Source of the DNA: Lactobacillus sp. PV012
Lineage (GTDB): Bacteria; Bacillota; Bacilli; Lactobacillales; Lactobacillaceae
Assembly: GCF_014522325.1 (NCBI RefSeq)
Contig: NZ_CP041983.1
Coordinates: 620,001-684,000, forward strand
Length of the DNA stretch: 64,000 nucleotides
Direction: 5' to 3'
Shown here: piece after piece, positions 1 through 9,730 of the stretch
Position numbering within the stretch: the stretch's first letter is position 1
Layout of the letters: each line of letters begins with the position of its first letter
The notes under the pieces: generated by a model
The model's input: only the letters and a program-made list of their open reading frames with translations
Databases searched by the model: none
Told to the model about the DNA's origin: nothing
Translations under genes and position numbers: made by a program

Positions 1-1
1 T

Positions 2-187
2 GCTACTTGTACAATTACCACTCAAGAAGATGAAGAAGTAGTTGAAAAATTTTTGCAAAAGCATCCTGATTTTTCTTTAGAACCTATTCAGGTTGGCAAT
101 TTGCCAAAGCAAAAAATGGTTAAAATATTGCCTGATGAATATGATAGTGATGGATTTTTTATTGCAAAATTAAAAAAACGAGGGTAG
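2..187 (+). CDS. rsmB: 16S rRNA (cytosine-5) methyltransferase RsmB/Sun, C-terminal end only
   Basis: The window opens inside this gene. The 61 visible codons start with a TCTITT segment and end with DGFFIAKLKKRG, the typical last strand and tail of RsmB/NOL1/NOP2-type m5C methyltransferases that modify C967 of 16S rRNA. The catalytic cysteines and SAM-binding part lie upstream, outside the window. It stops 6 bases before prpC, and in Firmicutes rsmB is usually followed by prpC-prkC, so the context supports the call. The partial length limits certainty. Confidence 0.8.
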   Translation, partial: ATCTITTQEDEEVVEKFLQKHPDFSLEPIQVGNLPKQKMVKILPDEYDSDGFFIAKLKKRG

Positions 188-193
188 ATAAGT

Positions 194-946
194 TTGATTA
201 AAACAGCATTTGCATCAAGTACAGGTCGAATAAGAGAAACCAATCAAGACTACGTGGATATTTTTAAAAACCATAAAGATGTCATTATGGCAGTAGTTTG
301 CGATGGAATGGGTGGTCATCAGGGTGGCGATGTAGCTTCAACAATGGCAGTAAGTCATTTAGGTCACTCCTTTTCTAAAACTGATTTTGAAGATCCTGAA
401 ATCGCTAAAAAATGGTTAAATGTCCAACTAAAGTTAGAGAATGAAGTAATTTTAGAAACCGCAGATCGTTTTTCTGATTTAAATGGCATGGGAACGACAA
501 TTGTAGTGGCGATAGCTTTTGCGGAAAAAATTTTAATTGGTCATTTAGGAGATTCACGTGCCTATCTTTATGGAAATGGACAGTTTAAACAAATTACTGA
601 AGACCATTCTTTAGTCAATGAGTTAATTAAAATTGGGGAAATTACTGAACAACAAGCTCGCAGTCATCCACAAAAAAATATTATTACGGAAACTTTAGGA
701 GTATCTAATGGTATTAATCCAGAATTTAATCTCTTAGAAGTTCATGCAGGAGATATTTTTTTGCTTTGTACTGATGGATTGACTAATTCATTAACAGACC
801 CTCAAATTCAACAAATTTTAGCTACTAAAAATCTTACTTTGAAAGAACGTTGCAATCGTTTAATCAATGAAGCAAATCGCCTTGGTGGAGAAGATAATAT
901 TACTGTTTGTCTCCTAGCTTACACTGAAAAGGGGGAGGACAAATAG
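194..946 (+). CDS. prpC: PP2C-family Ser/Thr protein phosphatase (PrpC/Stp)
   Basis: This 250-residue protein is a cytosolic metal-dependent phosphatase that removes phosphate from Ser/Thr of proteins phosphorylated by the neighbouring PASTA kinase. The PP2C signature DGMGGH lies near residue 38, GDSRAY near 120, and DGLT and GGEDNIT near the C-terminus supply metal-binding Asp residues. Its length is normal for Stp. The start is a TTG reading MIKTAF; no better start lies close. The stop codon overlaps the first possible start of prkC, so the phosphatase and kinase are probably translationally coupled. Confidence 0.95.
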   Translation: MIKTAFASSTGRIRETNQDYVDIFKNHKDVIMAVVCDGMGGHQGGDVASTMAVSHLGHSFSKTDFEDPEIAKKWLNVQLKLENEVILETADRFSDLNGMGTTIVVAIAFAEKILIGHLGDSRAYLYGNGQFKQITEDHSLVNELIKIGEITEQQARSHPQKNIITETLGVSNGINPEFNLLEVHAGDIFLLCTDGLTNSLTDPQIQQILATKNLTLKERCNRLINEANRLGGEDNITVCLLAYTEKGEDK

Positions 947-2931
947 TGATGGATAAAGGCTATCTGCTTGGAGGACGCTATAAAATAATTGCAATTTTAG
1001 GCGAAGGTGGAATGGCTAATGTTTATCTAGCAGAAGACATCATTTTAAAGCAAAAAGTTGCTGTCAAAATATTACGTCAAGACTTAAAAAATGATCTGCA
1101 AACAATTCAACGTTTTCAAAGAGAAGCAATGTCAACTAGTGAATTGTCGCATCCACATATTGTATCTATTTTAGATGTAGGTAGTGAGAATGATGAACAC
1201 TACCTGGTGATGGAATATGTGAACGGGGTAGATTTAAAGGAATACATTAAAGAACATAAGCCTTTACCCCTAAAAGAAGTGATTTCAATTATGGATCAGA
1301 TTCTAGATGCAATGGCATTGGCTCATGATCATAATGTAATTCATCGAGATTTAAAGCCGCAAAATATATTAATGGACAAAAATGGCAATATTAAAATTGT
1401 GGACTTTGGAATTGCAGTGGCGTTGAATCAAAGTACAATGACCCAAACTAATACTGCAATGGGATCGGTACATTATATGTCTCCTGAACAGGCTAGGGGA
1501 GTTTTGGCTACTAAACAATCTGATATTTATTCATTAGGAATAATTTTATATGAATTATTGATGGGGAAAGTACCATTTACTGGAGAAAATGCAGTTGCAA
1601 TTGCTTTAAAGCATTTTCAAGAAAATACTCCCTCTTTAAGAAAACAAAATCCTCAGATTCCCCAGCCTTTAGAAAACGTAGTTTTAAAAGCAACCGCTAA
1701 AGATCCTAAAGATCGTTATAAGTCGGTTTATGAAATGAAAACAGACCTGGATAGCTGTTTAGATCCTGAACGTGCTGGTGAAGAAGTTTTTATAGATAGT
1801 CATCGAGCTAATGAAGAAAAGACAATTGTTATTCCAACTCTTTCAGGTTCTGTTCATAATGGAAAAAAGGAAACAAAAGAGGTTATTGAAGAGGAAAATA
1901 AAAAACAAAAAAATGGTTTTTGGAAAAATGTAGTCTCTCATAAAGTTTGGTGGATTACAGCCATAGTTGCAATGATAGCGATTTTAGCGACGATGTTGCT
2001 CGCTTTAAATAGTAAGACTCTGCCAAATGTGCCTGATGTATCTAATATGACTCAAGCGCAAGCAACAAAAAAATTAGAAAAGTCAGGACTGAAAGTTGGT
2101 ACTGTTAAAAGAAGTTATTCTGCTGGAGTGAAAAAAGGAAGAGTAATTCGAACTATTCCTGGTTCGGGAACATCAATTAGAAGTGGAAAACTTGTCAATT
2201 TGATTATTTCAAAGGGACAACATTTAGTCTTAGTACCCAATGTGACTGGAAATACTTATGAAGTAGCGGCTGATCGGTTAAAAAAGGATGGCTTTAAAGT
2301 TGAAAAAGATCAAACTTATTCTTACACAACACCGGTAGGAAATGTTATTTCACAAGATATTACACCTGGAGAAAAAATTGATCCAGCAACTACACCAGTT
2401 AAACTCCTTATTTCTCAAGGACCACCTCAGCAAGAAAAAGAGAGTTTTAAAATACGTGATTTAACCGGTTATTCTTTAAAGGGAGCACGTGATTACGCTA
2501 GTGATAATAATTTAAGGCTAGAGATTAGTGAAATTTATTCTGATACAGCAGAAAAAGGCACGGTTATTAGTCAATCTCCTAAGCAAAATACTACGGTATA
2601 TCCTGGGGATGAAGTGAAATTAATTGTTTCTAAAGGTAAAGATGAAAATAAAAGTTCTCAAGACTCTCAAAACTCTAGTTCTAAGAGTCAGCAAGAAGTA
2701 AAAGTTACCAAAACTTTTTCAATTCCTTATGAAAAAACTAGTAGCTTAGAGGGTGACCATCTTCAAATTTACGTTGAAGATGACAATCACTCTATTAATG
2801 ATGTTTATAAAGATATTTATATAAAAAAAGATGCAGCCATTTCGATTCCATTTAATTTAAGTAATGGAAACGGAAGAGTAAAAATTGTGCGTGATGGTAA
2901 GGAAATTTTAGATGAGGAAGTAAAGAAGTAA
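946..2931 (+). CDS. prkC: PASTA-domain Ser/Thr protein kinase (PrkC/StkP)
   Basis: This membrane kinase senses muropeptide or lipid II outside the cell and phosphorylates cell-division, wall-synthesis and translation proteins inside. The N-terminal Hanks kinase shows GEGGMANVY (about 19-27), the VAVK lysine (about 41), [13 protein letters not shown] and SPEQARG. One transmembrane helix follows near 335-355, then three PASTA repeats (about 360-565), a Ser/Gln-rich linker and an extra C-terminal domain of about 80 residues. GTG 946 overlaps the prpC stop; ATG 949 follows a strong GGGGGAGG and may be the real start. It overlaps rsgA by one base. Confidence 0.96.
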   Translation: MMDKGYLLGGRYKIIAILGEGGMANVYLAEDIILKQKVAVKILRQDLKNDLQTIQRFQREAMSTSELSHPHIVSILDVGSENDEHYLVMEYVNGVDLKEYIKEHKPLPLKEVISIMDQILDAMALAHDHNVIHRDLKPQNILMDKNGNIKIVDFGIAVALNQSTMTQTNTAMGSVHYMSPEQARGVLATKQSDIYSLGIILYELLMGKVPFTGENAVAIALKHFQENTPSLRKQNPQIPQPLENVVLKATAKDPKDRYKSVYEMKTDLDSCLDPERAGEEVFIDSHRANEEKTIVIPTLSGSVHNGKKETKEVIEEENKKQKNGFWKNVVSHKVWWITAIVAMIAILATMLLALNSKTLPNVPDVSNMTQAQATKKLEKSGLKVGTVKRSYSAGVKKGRVIRTIPGSGTSIRSGKLVNLIISKGQHLVLVPNVTGNTYEVAADRLKKDGFKVEKDQTYSYTTPVGNVISQDITPGEKIDPATTPVKLLISQGPPQQEKESFKIRDLTGYSLKGARDYASDNNLRLEISEIYSDTAEKGTVISQSPKQNTTVYPGDEVKLIVSKGKDENKSSQDSQNSSSKSQQEVKVTKTFSIPYEKTSSLEGDHLQIYVEDDNHSINDVYKDIYIKKDAAISIPFNLSNGNGRVKIVRDGKEILDEEVKK

Positions 2932-3821
2932 TGAAAAATGCAACAGGAACAATTGTAGGAGCTATCTCAGGATACTATGATGTAGACATAGATGGAAAAG
3001 TCATAAGAACACGCGCAAGAGGGGTATTTAGAGGAAGAAAGCAAAAGCCGCTTGTTGGCGATAAAGTTGAAGTACAGCTAGATGATAAGGGAATGAATTA
3101 TTTAGTTAAAATTTTTCCCCGAGAAAATGAAATTGGGCGTCCTGCAGTGGCAAACGTTGCACAAGTATTATTAGTTATCTCAGCTATTGAACCAGATTTT
3201 TCCACTGAATTACTAGATCGCTATTTAACTTTCTTTTCTTGGCAAGGAGTGGGAGTTGAGATTTATCTTTCTAAAACTGACTTAGTGAGTGAAGAAAAGC
3301 TAGCAGAAATTAAACAAGTCTTACGTTATTATCAAGAAATTGGTTATACTGTTTTTACTAGTGCAAAAGAACTTGAAGAAAGACTTCCTGATTTAGTGCA
3401 AAAGGATGAAGTGTGGACCTTAGCTGGTCAATCAGGTGCTGGAAAGTCCACAATTTTAAATCGTTTAGAAAAAGATGCTAATCAAGAAACTGGAGCAATT
3501 TCAACTGCTTTAAATCGAGGTAAGCACACTACAAGAAAAGTTCAACTATTTAATTATGGAGAGGGTCTTTTAGCGGATACTCCAGGATTTTCAGCAGTAG
3601 ATTTATATAAGATCAAAATAGATCAATTGCCAAATTATTTTTATGAATTTGCGACTGCAAGTAAGGGATGCAAGTTTAGAAGTTGTCAACATATTCATGA
3701 GCCAGGTTGTAATGTTAAAAAACTCGTTGCCGAAGGTTCAATTCGCCAAAGTCGTTATGATGACTATTTAAAAATAAGACATGAAATTGAAGATAATCGA
3801 ATGCCAGAGTATATGAAATGA
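2931..3821 (+). CDS. rsgA: Ribosome small subunit-dependent GTPase A
   Basis: RsgA is a circularly permuted GTPase that checks late 30S subunit maturation. The 296-residue protein has an N-terminal OB fold, a G4-like LSKTDL that precedes the P-loop GQSGAGKST (near residue 165), the G3 ADTPGF, and a C-terminal zinc knuckle with the CX4CX(n)HX5C pattern around [14 protein letters not shown]. The order G4-G1-G3 is diagnostic. The ATG shares a base with the prkC stop, and its own TGA overlaps the rpe ATG, so the gene sits in a tight operon. Confidence 0.96.
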   Translation: MKNATGTIVGAISGYYDVDIDGKVIRTRARGVFRGRKQKPLVGDKVEVQLDDKGMNYLVKIFPRENEIGRPAVANVAQVLLVISAIEPDFSTELLDRYLTFFSWQGVGVEIYLSKTDLVSEEKLAEIKQVLRYYQEIGYTVFTSAKELEERLPDLVQKDEVWTLAGQSGAGKSTILNRLEKDANQETGAISTALNRGKHTTRKVQLFNYGEGLLADTPGFSAVDLYKIKIDQLPNYFYEFATASKGCKFRSCQHIHEPGCNVKKLVAEGSIRQSRYDDYLKIRHEIEDNRMPEYMK

Positions 3822-4480
3822 GGTTTGTGATGATAGCACCATCAATTTTAAATGCAAATAATATGAAGTTAGGGGAAGAAATTCAAGAAGCTGCCGATAA
3901 TGGGATCACGCGGTTTCATCTTGACATTATGGATGGTCATTTTGTGCCCAATTTATCTTATGGTCCTGAATTAGTGTTGGCTTTTAAAAAGGAATTTCCT
4001 AAGTTAACCGCTGAAGTACACTTAATGAGTAATAATTTATCAGTAACTATTCCTTTATTTGTAGAAGCAGGGGCAGATTTAATTGAATTTCATCTTGAAG
4101 CAACTGATAAAGTAGAAGAATGGTTAGATTATTTACATGCTCATCATGTAAAAGCAGGCTTAGCAATTTCTCCTGAAACTCCAGTAGAAGAACTCCAGCT
4201 TTATTTAAATAAAGTTGATCAAATTTTGGTAATGAGTGTTAAGCCGGGATTTGGAGGACAAAGTTTTAATGAAGAAACGCCAGCCAGAGTTAAAAGAATT
4301 TATCAGATGATAAAAGAAAATAATCTAGAGATACCAATTGAAGTTGATGGTGGAATTGATGATCAGACCATTAAAAAGGTAAAAGAAGCTGGCGCAAAGA
4401 TTTTTGTAGCAGGTTCTTATATCTTTAAAAAAGGTCCCATTAAGCAACAAATCCAAAAATTAGAAAAGGCAGCTAATTAA
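3818..4480 (+). CDS. rpe: Ribulose-phosphate 3-epimerase
   Basis: Rpe interconverts ribulose 5-phosphate and xylulose 5-phosphate in the pentose phosphate route. The TIM-barrel signatures [26 protein letters not shown] and VDGGID are all present, and the 220-residue length is normal. The first ATG overlaps the rsgA stop (ATGA); an internal ATG at 3830 (MIAPSI) matches the usual family N-terminus better, so the true start is uncertain by four codons. The rsgA-rpe-thiN order is a conserved Firmicutes arrangement. Confidence 0.95.
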   Translation: MRFVMIAPSILNANNMKLGEEIQEAADNGITRFHLDIMDGHFVPNLSYGPELVLAFKKEFPKLTAEVHLMSNNLSVTIPLFVEAGADLIEFHLEATDKVEEWLDYLHAHHVKAGLAISPETPVEELQLYLNKVDQILVMSVKPGFGGQSFNEETPARVKRIYQMIKENNLEIPIEVDGGIDDQTIKKVKEAGAKIFVAGSYIFKKGPIKQQIQKLEKAAN

Positions 4481-5163
4481 TGGAAGCAATAGCATTATTA
4501 GGAGGTCCCCGAGAGCAATGGCCTCAAAACATCAAAGAGCGATTTGAAAAAGCACGTAAAAAAAATAAATTAATTTTTAGTGGTGACCGGGGAACATTGA
4601 TTTTAAAACAATGGGGACTTACTCCTGATGTAGCTGTGGGAGATTTTGATTCAATTAAAAAGAACGAAAAAAAACGTACCCTGGAAAATATTCCAGATGT
4701 ACGTTTTTCTAATCCAGTTAAAGATTATACAGATTCAGAACAACTATTAGTAACTGCTCTACAAGAATATCAAGTAGATAATTTAGAAATATATGGGGCA
4801 ACTGGTGGCAGAATTGATCATTTGCTAGTAAATTTATTTACTTTTCTACACTCACCTTTGCAAGAATATCTCAATAAAGTTAGTTTAGTTGATAAACAGA
4901 ATATAATTTATTTCTGCAAGACTGGGAAGACGCAGTTTCCTTATCAAGAAGGGTATAACTATATTGGGTTTGGAAATTTAACTCCGGTCGAAGATTTTGA
5001 AATTAAAGATGCTCGCTATGAATTAAGTGACTTTTCAAGTAAAGTGCCACAAATGTTCTCATCAAATGAGTTTTTGCGGTCAAAAAAAGCAATTAAAATT
5101 TCTCTAAAAAAAGGAATAGTAATTGCTATTTATAGTCGAGATGAGAAAAGATTTTTTAGCTAA
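4480..5163 (+). CDS. thiN: Thiamine pyrophosphokinase
   Basis: This 227-residue enzyme transfers pyrophosphate from ATP to thiamine to make thiamine diphosphate. The family hallmarks GDFDS (near residue 57), KDYTDSE and the GATGGRIDH block are visible. It begins on the last base of rpe and closes the rsmB-to-thiN operon: a hairpin with a T run follows directly. No thiamine biosynthesis genes are nearby, which fits use as a salvage enzyme. Confidence 0.92.
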   Translation: MEAIALLGGPREQWPQNIKERFEKARKKNKLIFSGDRGTLILKQWGLTPDVAVGDFDSIKKNEKKRTLENIPDVRFSNPVKDYTDSEQLLVTALQEYQVDNLEIYGATGGRIDHLLVNLFTFLHSPLQEYLNKVSLVDKQNIIYFCKTGKTQFPYQEGYNYIGFGNLTPVEDFEIKDARYELSDFSSKVPQMFSSNEFLRSKKAIKISLKKGIVIAIYSRDEKRFFS

Positions 5164-5195
5164 GAGGGTATTTGAGAATATCCTCTTATTTTTTA
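5162..5195 (+). terminator. Intrinsic terminator after thiN
   Basis: A stem AAGAGGGTA / AATATCCTCTT encloses a short loop and is followed by a T-rich run. It lies directly after the thiN stop and faces the plus strand. Confidence 0.8.
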
Positions 5196-5204
5196 TATAA
5201 AAAA

Positions 5205-5232
5205 TCCACCAGAATGAAATCTGGTGGACTTT
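5205..5232 (-). terminator. Intrinsic terminator after rpmB
   Basis: The perfect stem TCCACCAGA / TCTGGTGGA with a five-base loop is followed on the minus strand by a run of six T. It sits just beyond the rpmB stop and probably works with the thiN hairpin to separate the two convergent units. Confidence 0.8.
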
Positions 5233-5240
5233 AATCTTCA

Positions 5241-5426
5241 TTATACACGCTTAACTTTACCTGACTTCAAAGCACGTGCAGAAACCCATACACGTTTTGG
5301 CTTGCCGTCAACAAGAATGCGAACTTTTTGAAGGTTTGGCTTCCATGAACGCCGCACGGAGTTCAAAGCCTTTGAACGCTTGTTACCAAAGACCGTCTTG
5401 CGGCCAGTAATAATGTCTTTTGCCAT
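5241..5426 (-). CDS. rpmB: 50S ribosomal protein L28
   Basis: The 61-residue basic protein begins [11 protein letters not shown] and matches L28 in length and sequence, including the GNKRSKA and RRSWKPNLQ blocks. It is transcribed alone on the minus strand between thiN and the Asp23 gene, as in most Firmicutes. A GGAGGG ribosome-binding site lies just upstream of its ATG. No CXXC zinc motif is present, so it is the zinc-independent form. Confidence 0.96.
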   Translation of the reverse strand: MAKDIITGRKTVFGNKRSKALNSVRRSWKPNLQKVRILVDGKPKRVWVSARALKSGKVKRV

Positions 5427-5439
5427 TTTGCTAAACCCT

Positions 5440-5470
5440 CCTTTAATTTGTAATTATATCATAGTACTTA
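5440..5470 (-). promoter_or_regulatory. Probable rpmB promoter (extended -10)
   Basis: On the minus strand TATGATATAAT gives an extended -10 element (TGaTATAAT) near 5454-5459, about 30 bases before the rpmB start. I could not assign a convincing -35 box. Confidence 0.5.
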
Positions 5471-5553
5471 TTTAATTTATCACAGCTTTAGCTATATTGC
5501 AATGTTTTATAGAGTTTTTCTTGAGAAAACTCTTTGGAAAAGACTTAACTATG

Positions 5554-5581
5554 TTGAACAAGATTGTAGCTATGTTAAAAT
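5554..5581 (+). promoter_or_regulatory. Promoter of the asp23-fakA operon
   Basis: TTGAAC at 5554-5559 and TAAAAT at 5576-5581 are 16 bases apart, and a TG lies one base before the -10. This sits 42 bases before the preferred start of the Asp23-family gene. Confidence 0.6.
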
Positions 5582-5623
5582 AAGAACAAGTATATTTATT
5601 CTTCAGTAATGGAGGAAAGTAAA

Positions 5624-5986
5624 ATGGCAGTAAAAATTAAAACAAAATTAGGTATGATTGATATTTCAAATAATGTCATTGCCACAGTAGTAGGAGGAGC
5701 AGCTACTTCAAACTACGGAGTAGTTGGGATGGCTTCAAAAAATGCACTTCGTGATGGTGCGTTAACTATTTTAAACCATGCTAATTACCGTCGTGGGGTC
5801 GTCATTAAATCTAAAGATAACGAAATAATAGTCGATGTATATATTATTGTGGGTTATGGCTTAAAGATTTCTGAAGTAAGTCACAATGTTCAAGATAGTG
5901 TAAAGTATAATTTAAAGAACCTATTAGGTATTAATGCAAAATCTGTTAACGTAATTGTACAAGGTGTTAAGATTTTAGATGAATAA
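5624..5986 (+). CDS. Asp23/Gls24-family protein (YloU-like)
   Basis: This small cytosolic protein belongs to the Asp23/Gls24 (DUF322) family, linked to envelope stress or alkaline tolerance. In Firmicutes it lies next to the DAK2-domain fatty acid kinase, as here. The body shows the family glycine-rich segment GVVGMASKN and the YGLKISEV block. I place the start at ATG 5624 (MAVKIKTKL), because GGAGGAAAG lies just before it; an upstream ATG at 5609 would put that ribosome-binding site inside the gene. Its precise role is unknown. Confidence 0.88.
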   Translation: MAVKIKTKLGMIDISNNVIATVVGGAATSNYGVVGMASKNALRDGALTILNHANYRRGVVIKSKDNEIIVDVYIIVGYGLKISEVSHNVQDSVKYNLKNLLGINAKSVNVIVQGVKILDE

Positions 5987-5999
5987 TCAAAGGGGTTAA

Positions 6000-7670
6000 G
6001 TGATTGTGGTTTTAACAGAAATAAATGGTCAAAATTTTAAGGATATGGTGCGTGCAGCAACCCACCGTTTAAGTAAAAACTCAGAATTTGTTGATAAATT
6101 AAATGTTTTTCCAGTGCCAGATGGAGATACTGGTACTAATATGACACTTACAGTTGAAAACGGAGCTAAAGCAGTTAATGAAGATCCAAGTGATGTAGTG
6201 GGGAAATTAACTGAAAGTTTAGCTAAAGGAATGTTAATGGGAGCACGTGGTAATTCAGGTGTTATTACTTCCCAATTATTCCGTGGTTTTTATAAAGCTG
6301 CAGAAAATAAACAAACACTTTCTGCACAAGATTTAGCAGATGCTTTTTCAAATGGGGTAGCGACTGCGTATAAAGCAGTTATGAAGCCAGTGGAAGGTAC
6401 TATTTTAACAGTAGCACGTGTTGGTGCTGAAGAAGGTGCAAAAAAGGCAAAAGAAACTGATGATGCAGTTGAAGTAATGGAAGCAGTAGTAGCTGGTGCA
6501 AAAAAGGCACTTCAAGAAACTCCTGAAATGTTACCGGTTTTAAAACAAGTTGGTGTAGTTGACTCAGGTGGTCAAGGATTAGTTTTCATCTACCAAGGCT
6601 TTTTAGAAGGATTACTTGGAGAAAAGGATTCTGAAGAGTATCAACTTGATAATTTTGAAATGGATGAGTTAATTAACGCAGCTCACCACCAAGCTGAAGC
6701 TGCTCAAGTTCAATTATCAACAAGTGATATTGTCAATGGTTACTGTACTGAAATTATGGTAGATTTACAGGCCGAAGTACCTAATAAGAAAAAGTTCGAT
6801 TTGGATGAATTTAGAAAGCATTTGTCTGAACTAGGTGATTCTCTTTTAGCAGTTTCTGATGGTGAAGTTGCTAAAGTACACGTTCATACTGAACATCCTG
6901 GTGAAGTTTTTGCATATGGTAGTCAATTTGGTGAATTAGGTAAAATTAAAATTGATAATATGCGTATCCAACACGAAACTATTGTTGAAAATAACGAAGA
7001 ACAAGAAGAAGCAGTTGATTTTGCTGTTATTGCAGTAGCTTCAGGACATGGAATTCGAGAATTATTCAAGAGTGAAGGTGTAAATCGAATTATTTCTGGT
7101 GGTCAAACCATGAATCCTTCAACTCAAGATATTATTGATGCGATTCAAAAGTCTGGTGCCAAAAAGGCGATTGTTTTACCTAATAACGGAAATATTGTAA
7201 TGGCAGCTAAACAAGCAGCTGAAGTATGCGATATTCCAGTGGGAATTGTCCCAACAAAAACTATTTCTCAAGGTTTAACTGCGATGCTTTCTTTCAACCC
7301 AGAAGCAAGTGTTGAAGAAAATGTTGAAGCTATGTCAGAAGATTTAGATGCAGTAGTTTCTGGAGAAGTAACACGTGCAATTCGTGATACGGAAATTGAT
7401 GATGTCCAAATTAAGAAAGATGACTATCTAGGAATCATTGATGGAAACATTAAAGTGGATAATCCAGATTTAATTGCTACTACTGTTGAAATGATTGAGA
7501 AAATGCTTGATGAAGATAGTGAAATTATCACAGTTATTTATGGTAGTGATGCTACCAAAAAACAAGCAAATGAAATTGTAGCTCAACTTGAAGCAAAACA
7601 TGATGAATTAGAATTTGAAATTCATGATGGTGGACAACCAGTTTACTATTTCTTAGTTTCGGTTGAATAA
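6000..7670 (+). CDS. fakA: Fatty acid kinase subunit FakA (DAK2/DegV-like, YloV)
   Basis: FakA phosphorylates exogenous fatty acids held by a FakB protein, producing acyl-phosphate for phospholipid synthesis. The N-terminal DAK2 domain carries FPVPDGDTGTNM (near residue 40) and GARGNSG, the ATP/Mg-binding loops of the dihydroxyacetone-kinase fold. A middle domain and a DegV-like C-terminal domain fill 556 residues, a usual length. The GTG at 6000 or GTG at 6006 may be the start; AAAGGGG precedes both. Nearby plsX, which makes acyl-phosphate from acyl-ACP, fits the same pathway. Confidence 0.92.
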   Translation: MIVVLTEINGQNFKDMVRAATHRLSKNSEFVDKLNVFPVPDGDTGTNMTLTVENGAKAVNEDPSDVVGKLTESLAKGMLMGARGNSGVITSQLFRGFYKAAENKQTLSAQDLADAFSNGVATAYKAVMKPVEGTILTVARVGAEEGAKKAKETDDAVEVMEAVVAGAKKALQETPEMLPVLKQVGVVDSGGQGLVFIYQGFLEGLLGEKDSEEYQLDNFEMDELINAAHHQAEAAQVQLSTSDIVNGYCTEIMVDLQAEVPNKKKFDLDEFRKHLSELGDSLLAVSDGEVAKVHVHTEHPGEVFAYGSQFGELGKIKIDNMRIQHETIVENNEEQEEAVDFAVIAVASGHGIRELFKSEGVNRIISGGQTMNPSTQDIIDAIQKSGAKKAIVLPNNGNIVMAAKQAAEVCDIPVGIVPTKTISQGLTAMLSFNPEASVEENVEAMSEDLDAVVSGEVTRAIRDTEIDDVQIKKDDYLGIIDGNIKVDNPDLIATTVEMIEKMLDEDSEIITVIYGSDATKKQANEIVAQLEAKHDELEFEIHDGGQPVYYFLVSVE

Positions 7671-7671
7671 G

Positions 7672-9720
7672 ATGCAACTAAATTATGAAAACTCAGATCT
7701 CTTTTTGCCAGTTACCACTTTAAAAGGTGTAGGAGAAAAAACTAAAGAGCAACTTCAGAGCTTAGGTATCAATAGTATTTACGATCTATTGTTCTATTTT
7801 CCTTTTCGGTATGAGGCGTTAGATAGCACACCATTACAACAAGCAATTGATGGTCAAAAGATTGTTTTAAAGGGACTAGTGGTAACCGACCCATATGTTA
7901 GCCATTTTGGGCGTCATAAAAGTCGTCTTAGTTTTAAACTAAAAATTGATCATGAGATTATCATGGTCAATTTTTTTAATCAGCATTGGTTACAAAAAAT
8001 AATTAAAACAGGACATGAGATAGCTGTATATGGCAAATATAATGAAGCACGTCAGAGTTTGGGTGGAATTAAAGTTATTGCCAAAAAAGAACATGATTCT
8101 TCAATGGCAGCAGTATATGGCGTTAACAAAAATATCAGTCAAAAAAAATTGCAATCATTGATTGATCAAGCGTTGAGTGAATATTTGCCTCAAGTAGATG
8201 ATATAATTCCAGCCTCCATTAGAAAAAAATATCGATTGCTTGATGATAAAGAACTTGTCTCGCAAATGCATCACCCTAAAACACCCCAACTTGCAAAGTT
8301 AGCTAAAAGAAGTGCAGTTTTTAGAGAATTTTTTATCTTTCAAATGCAGTTGGCAGTTTTATCTGAGCAAGAAAGTAAAGGGAAAACAGGAATTAGTAAA
8401 AAATATGATTTGCGTGAAATTAGGGAATTGATAAAAAAATTACCTTTTGAGTTGTCAGCAGATCAAAAGAAAGTTGTAAATGAAATATACGCTGATTTAC
8501 ATTCTACTAAGCAGATGAAGCGGCTTCTCCAGGGAGATGTAGGGAGTGGAAAAACCATAGTAGCAGTTTTTGCTATCTATGCGGCAATTACGGCTGGTTA
8601 TCAAGTTGCATTAATGGTTCCAACCGAAATTTTGGCTCAACAGCACTTTCACAAGATCGATGAACTCTTGCAGCAGTTTGGAGTTCGCGTCGCCTTACTT
8701 ACAGGTAGTACTAAAGAAATAGAAAAAAAAGAAATTTATCAAGAACTAGCTGATGGAACAATTAATGTTGTTATTGGAACCCATGCTTTGATTCAACCAA
8801 TTGTTAAATTTAAGAATTTAGGCTTAGTAATTATTGACGAACAGCATCGGTTTGGGGTAAATCAGCGAAAAGTGTTAATTAATAAAGGAAATAATCCAGA
8901 TTTGTTGGCAATGACAGCCACCCCTATTCCTCGTACTTTAGCTTTGACAGTATATGGTGAAATGGATGTTTCTGAAATTCGACATCTTCCTGCAGGCCGA
9001 AAACCCATTACTTCTCAATGGGTAACAAGTAAAAAAATACCAGAGGTTTATGATCTCATTAATAAGCAATTAGCTCAAGGCTTTCAGGTTTATGCAGTTA
9101 CTCCTTTAATTCATGAATCTGAAAGTAGTGATTTAAAAAATGCAGAAGAATTACAAGAGCAAATTGCCAGACATTTTCCAGATAAAAATGTTGTTTTACT
9201 TCATGGACAAATGAGTGGTGAAGAAAAAAATAATATTATGGATAATTTTGTCCAGAAAAAAATTGATATTTTGGTTACTACTAGTGTAATTGAAGTTGGA
9301 GTAGATGTTCCAAATGCAAATATGATGGTAATTTATAATGCAGAACGTTTTGGTTTAAGTCAGCTTCATCAGTTGCGTGGTAGAATTGGACGAGGACAAA
9401 CAGCGAGTTATTGTGTATTTATTAGTGACCCTAAAAATGAAGTTGCTAAAAAGAGAATGAAAATTATTGCCTCAACTAGTGATGGTTTTACCTTGGCACA
9501 AGAAGATTTGAAATTACGGGGTGAGGGTGATATTTTTGGAAAGGCTCAGTCTGGATTACCCCAATTTAAATTAGGGGATGTAGTAAATGATTATAATAGC
9601 TTGAAAGTTGCTCACGATGAAGCTAAAAATATCATTAAATCTGATCCTTTATTAGAAAATCTAGAATTTATTTTTTTGAGGAAACTGTTAGAATATTTAA
9701 ATAAGTTACAAATAGATTGA
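7672..9720 (+). CDS. recG: ATP-dependent DNA helicase RecG
   Basis: RecG is a monomeric helicase that regresses stalled forks and migrates branched DNA. An N-terminal wedge OB domain (about 1-250) precedes two RecA-like lobes: Walker A GDVGSGKT, the RecG-type Walker B DEQHRFG, TATPIPRT and the C-lobe LRGRIGRG. The length of about 680 residues is normal. I prefer ATG 7672 (MQLNYEN) to the upstream TTG 7663 that would overlap fakA by eight bases. It is followed closely by plsX, a conserved order. Confidence 0.96.
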   Translation: MQLNYENSDLFLPVTTLKGVGEKTKEQLQSLGINSIYDLLFYFPFRYEALDSTPLQQAIDGQKIVLKGLVVTDPYVSHFGRHKSRLSFKLKIDHEIIMVNFFNQHWLQKIIKTGHEIAVYGKYNEARQSLGGIKVIAKKEHDSSMAAVYGVNKNISQKKLQSLIDQALSEYLPQVDDIIPASIRKKYRLLDDKELVSQMHHPKTPQLAKLAKRSAVFREFFIFQMQLAVLSEQESKGKTGISKKYDLREIRELIKKLPFELSADQKKVVNEIYADLHSTKQMKRLLQGDVGSGKTIVAVFAIYAAITAGYQVALMVPTEILAQQHFHKIDELLQQFGVRVALLTGSTKEIEKKEIYQELADGTINVVIGTHALIQPIVKFKNLGLVIIDEQHRFGVNQRKVLINKGNNPDLLAMTATPIPRTLALTVYGEMDVSEIRHLPAGRKPITSQWVTSKKIPEVYDLINKQLAQGFQVYAVTPLIHESESSDLKNAEELQEQIARHFPDKNVVLLHGQMSGEEKNNIMDNFVQKKIDILVTTSVIEVGVDVPNANMMVIYNAERFGLSQLHQLRGRIGRGQTASYCVFISDPKNEVAKKRMKIIASTSDGFTLAQEDLKLRGEGDIFGKAQSGLPQFKLGDVVNDYNSLKVAHDEAKNIIKSDPLLENLEFIFLRKLLEYLNKLQID

Positions 9721-9730
9721 AGTGAAAATT

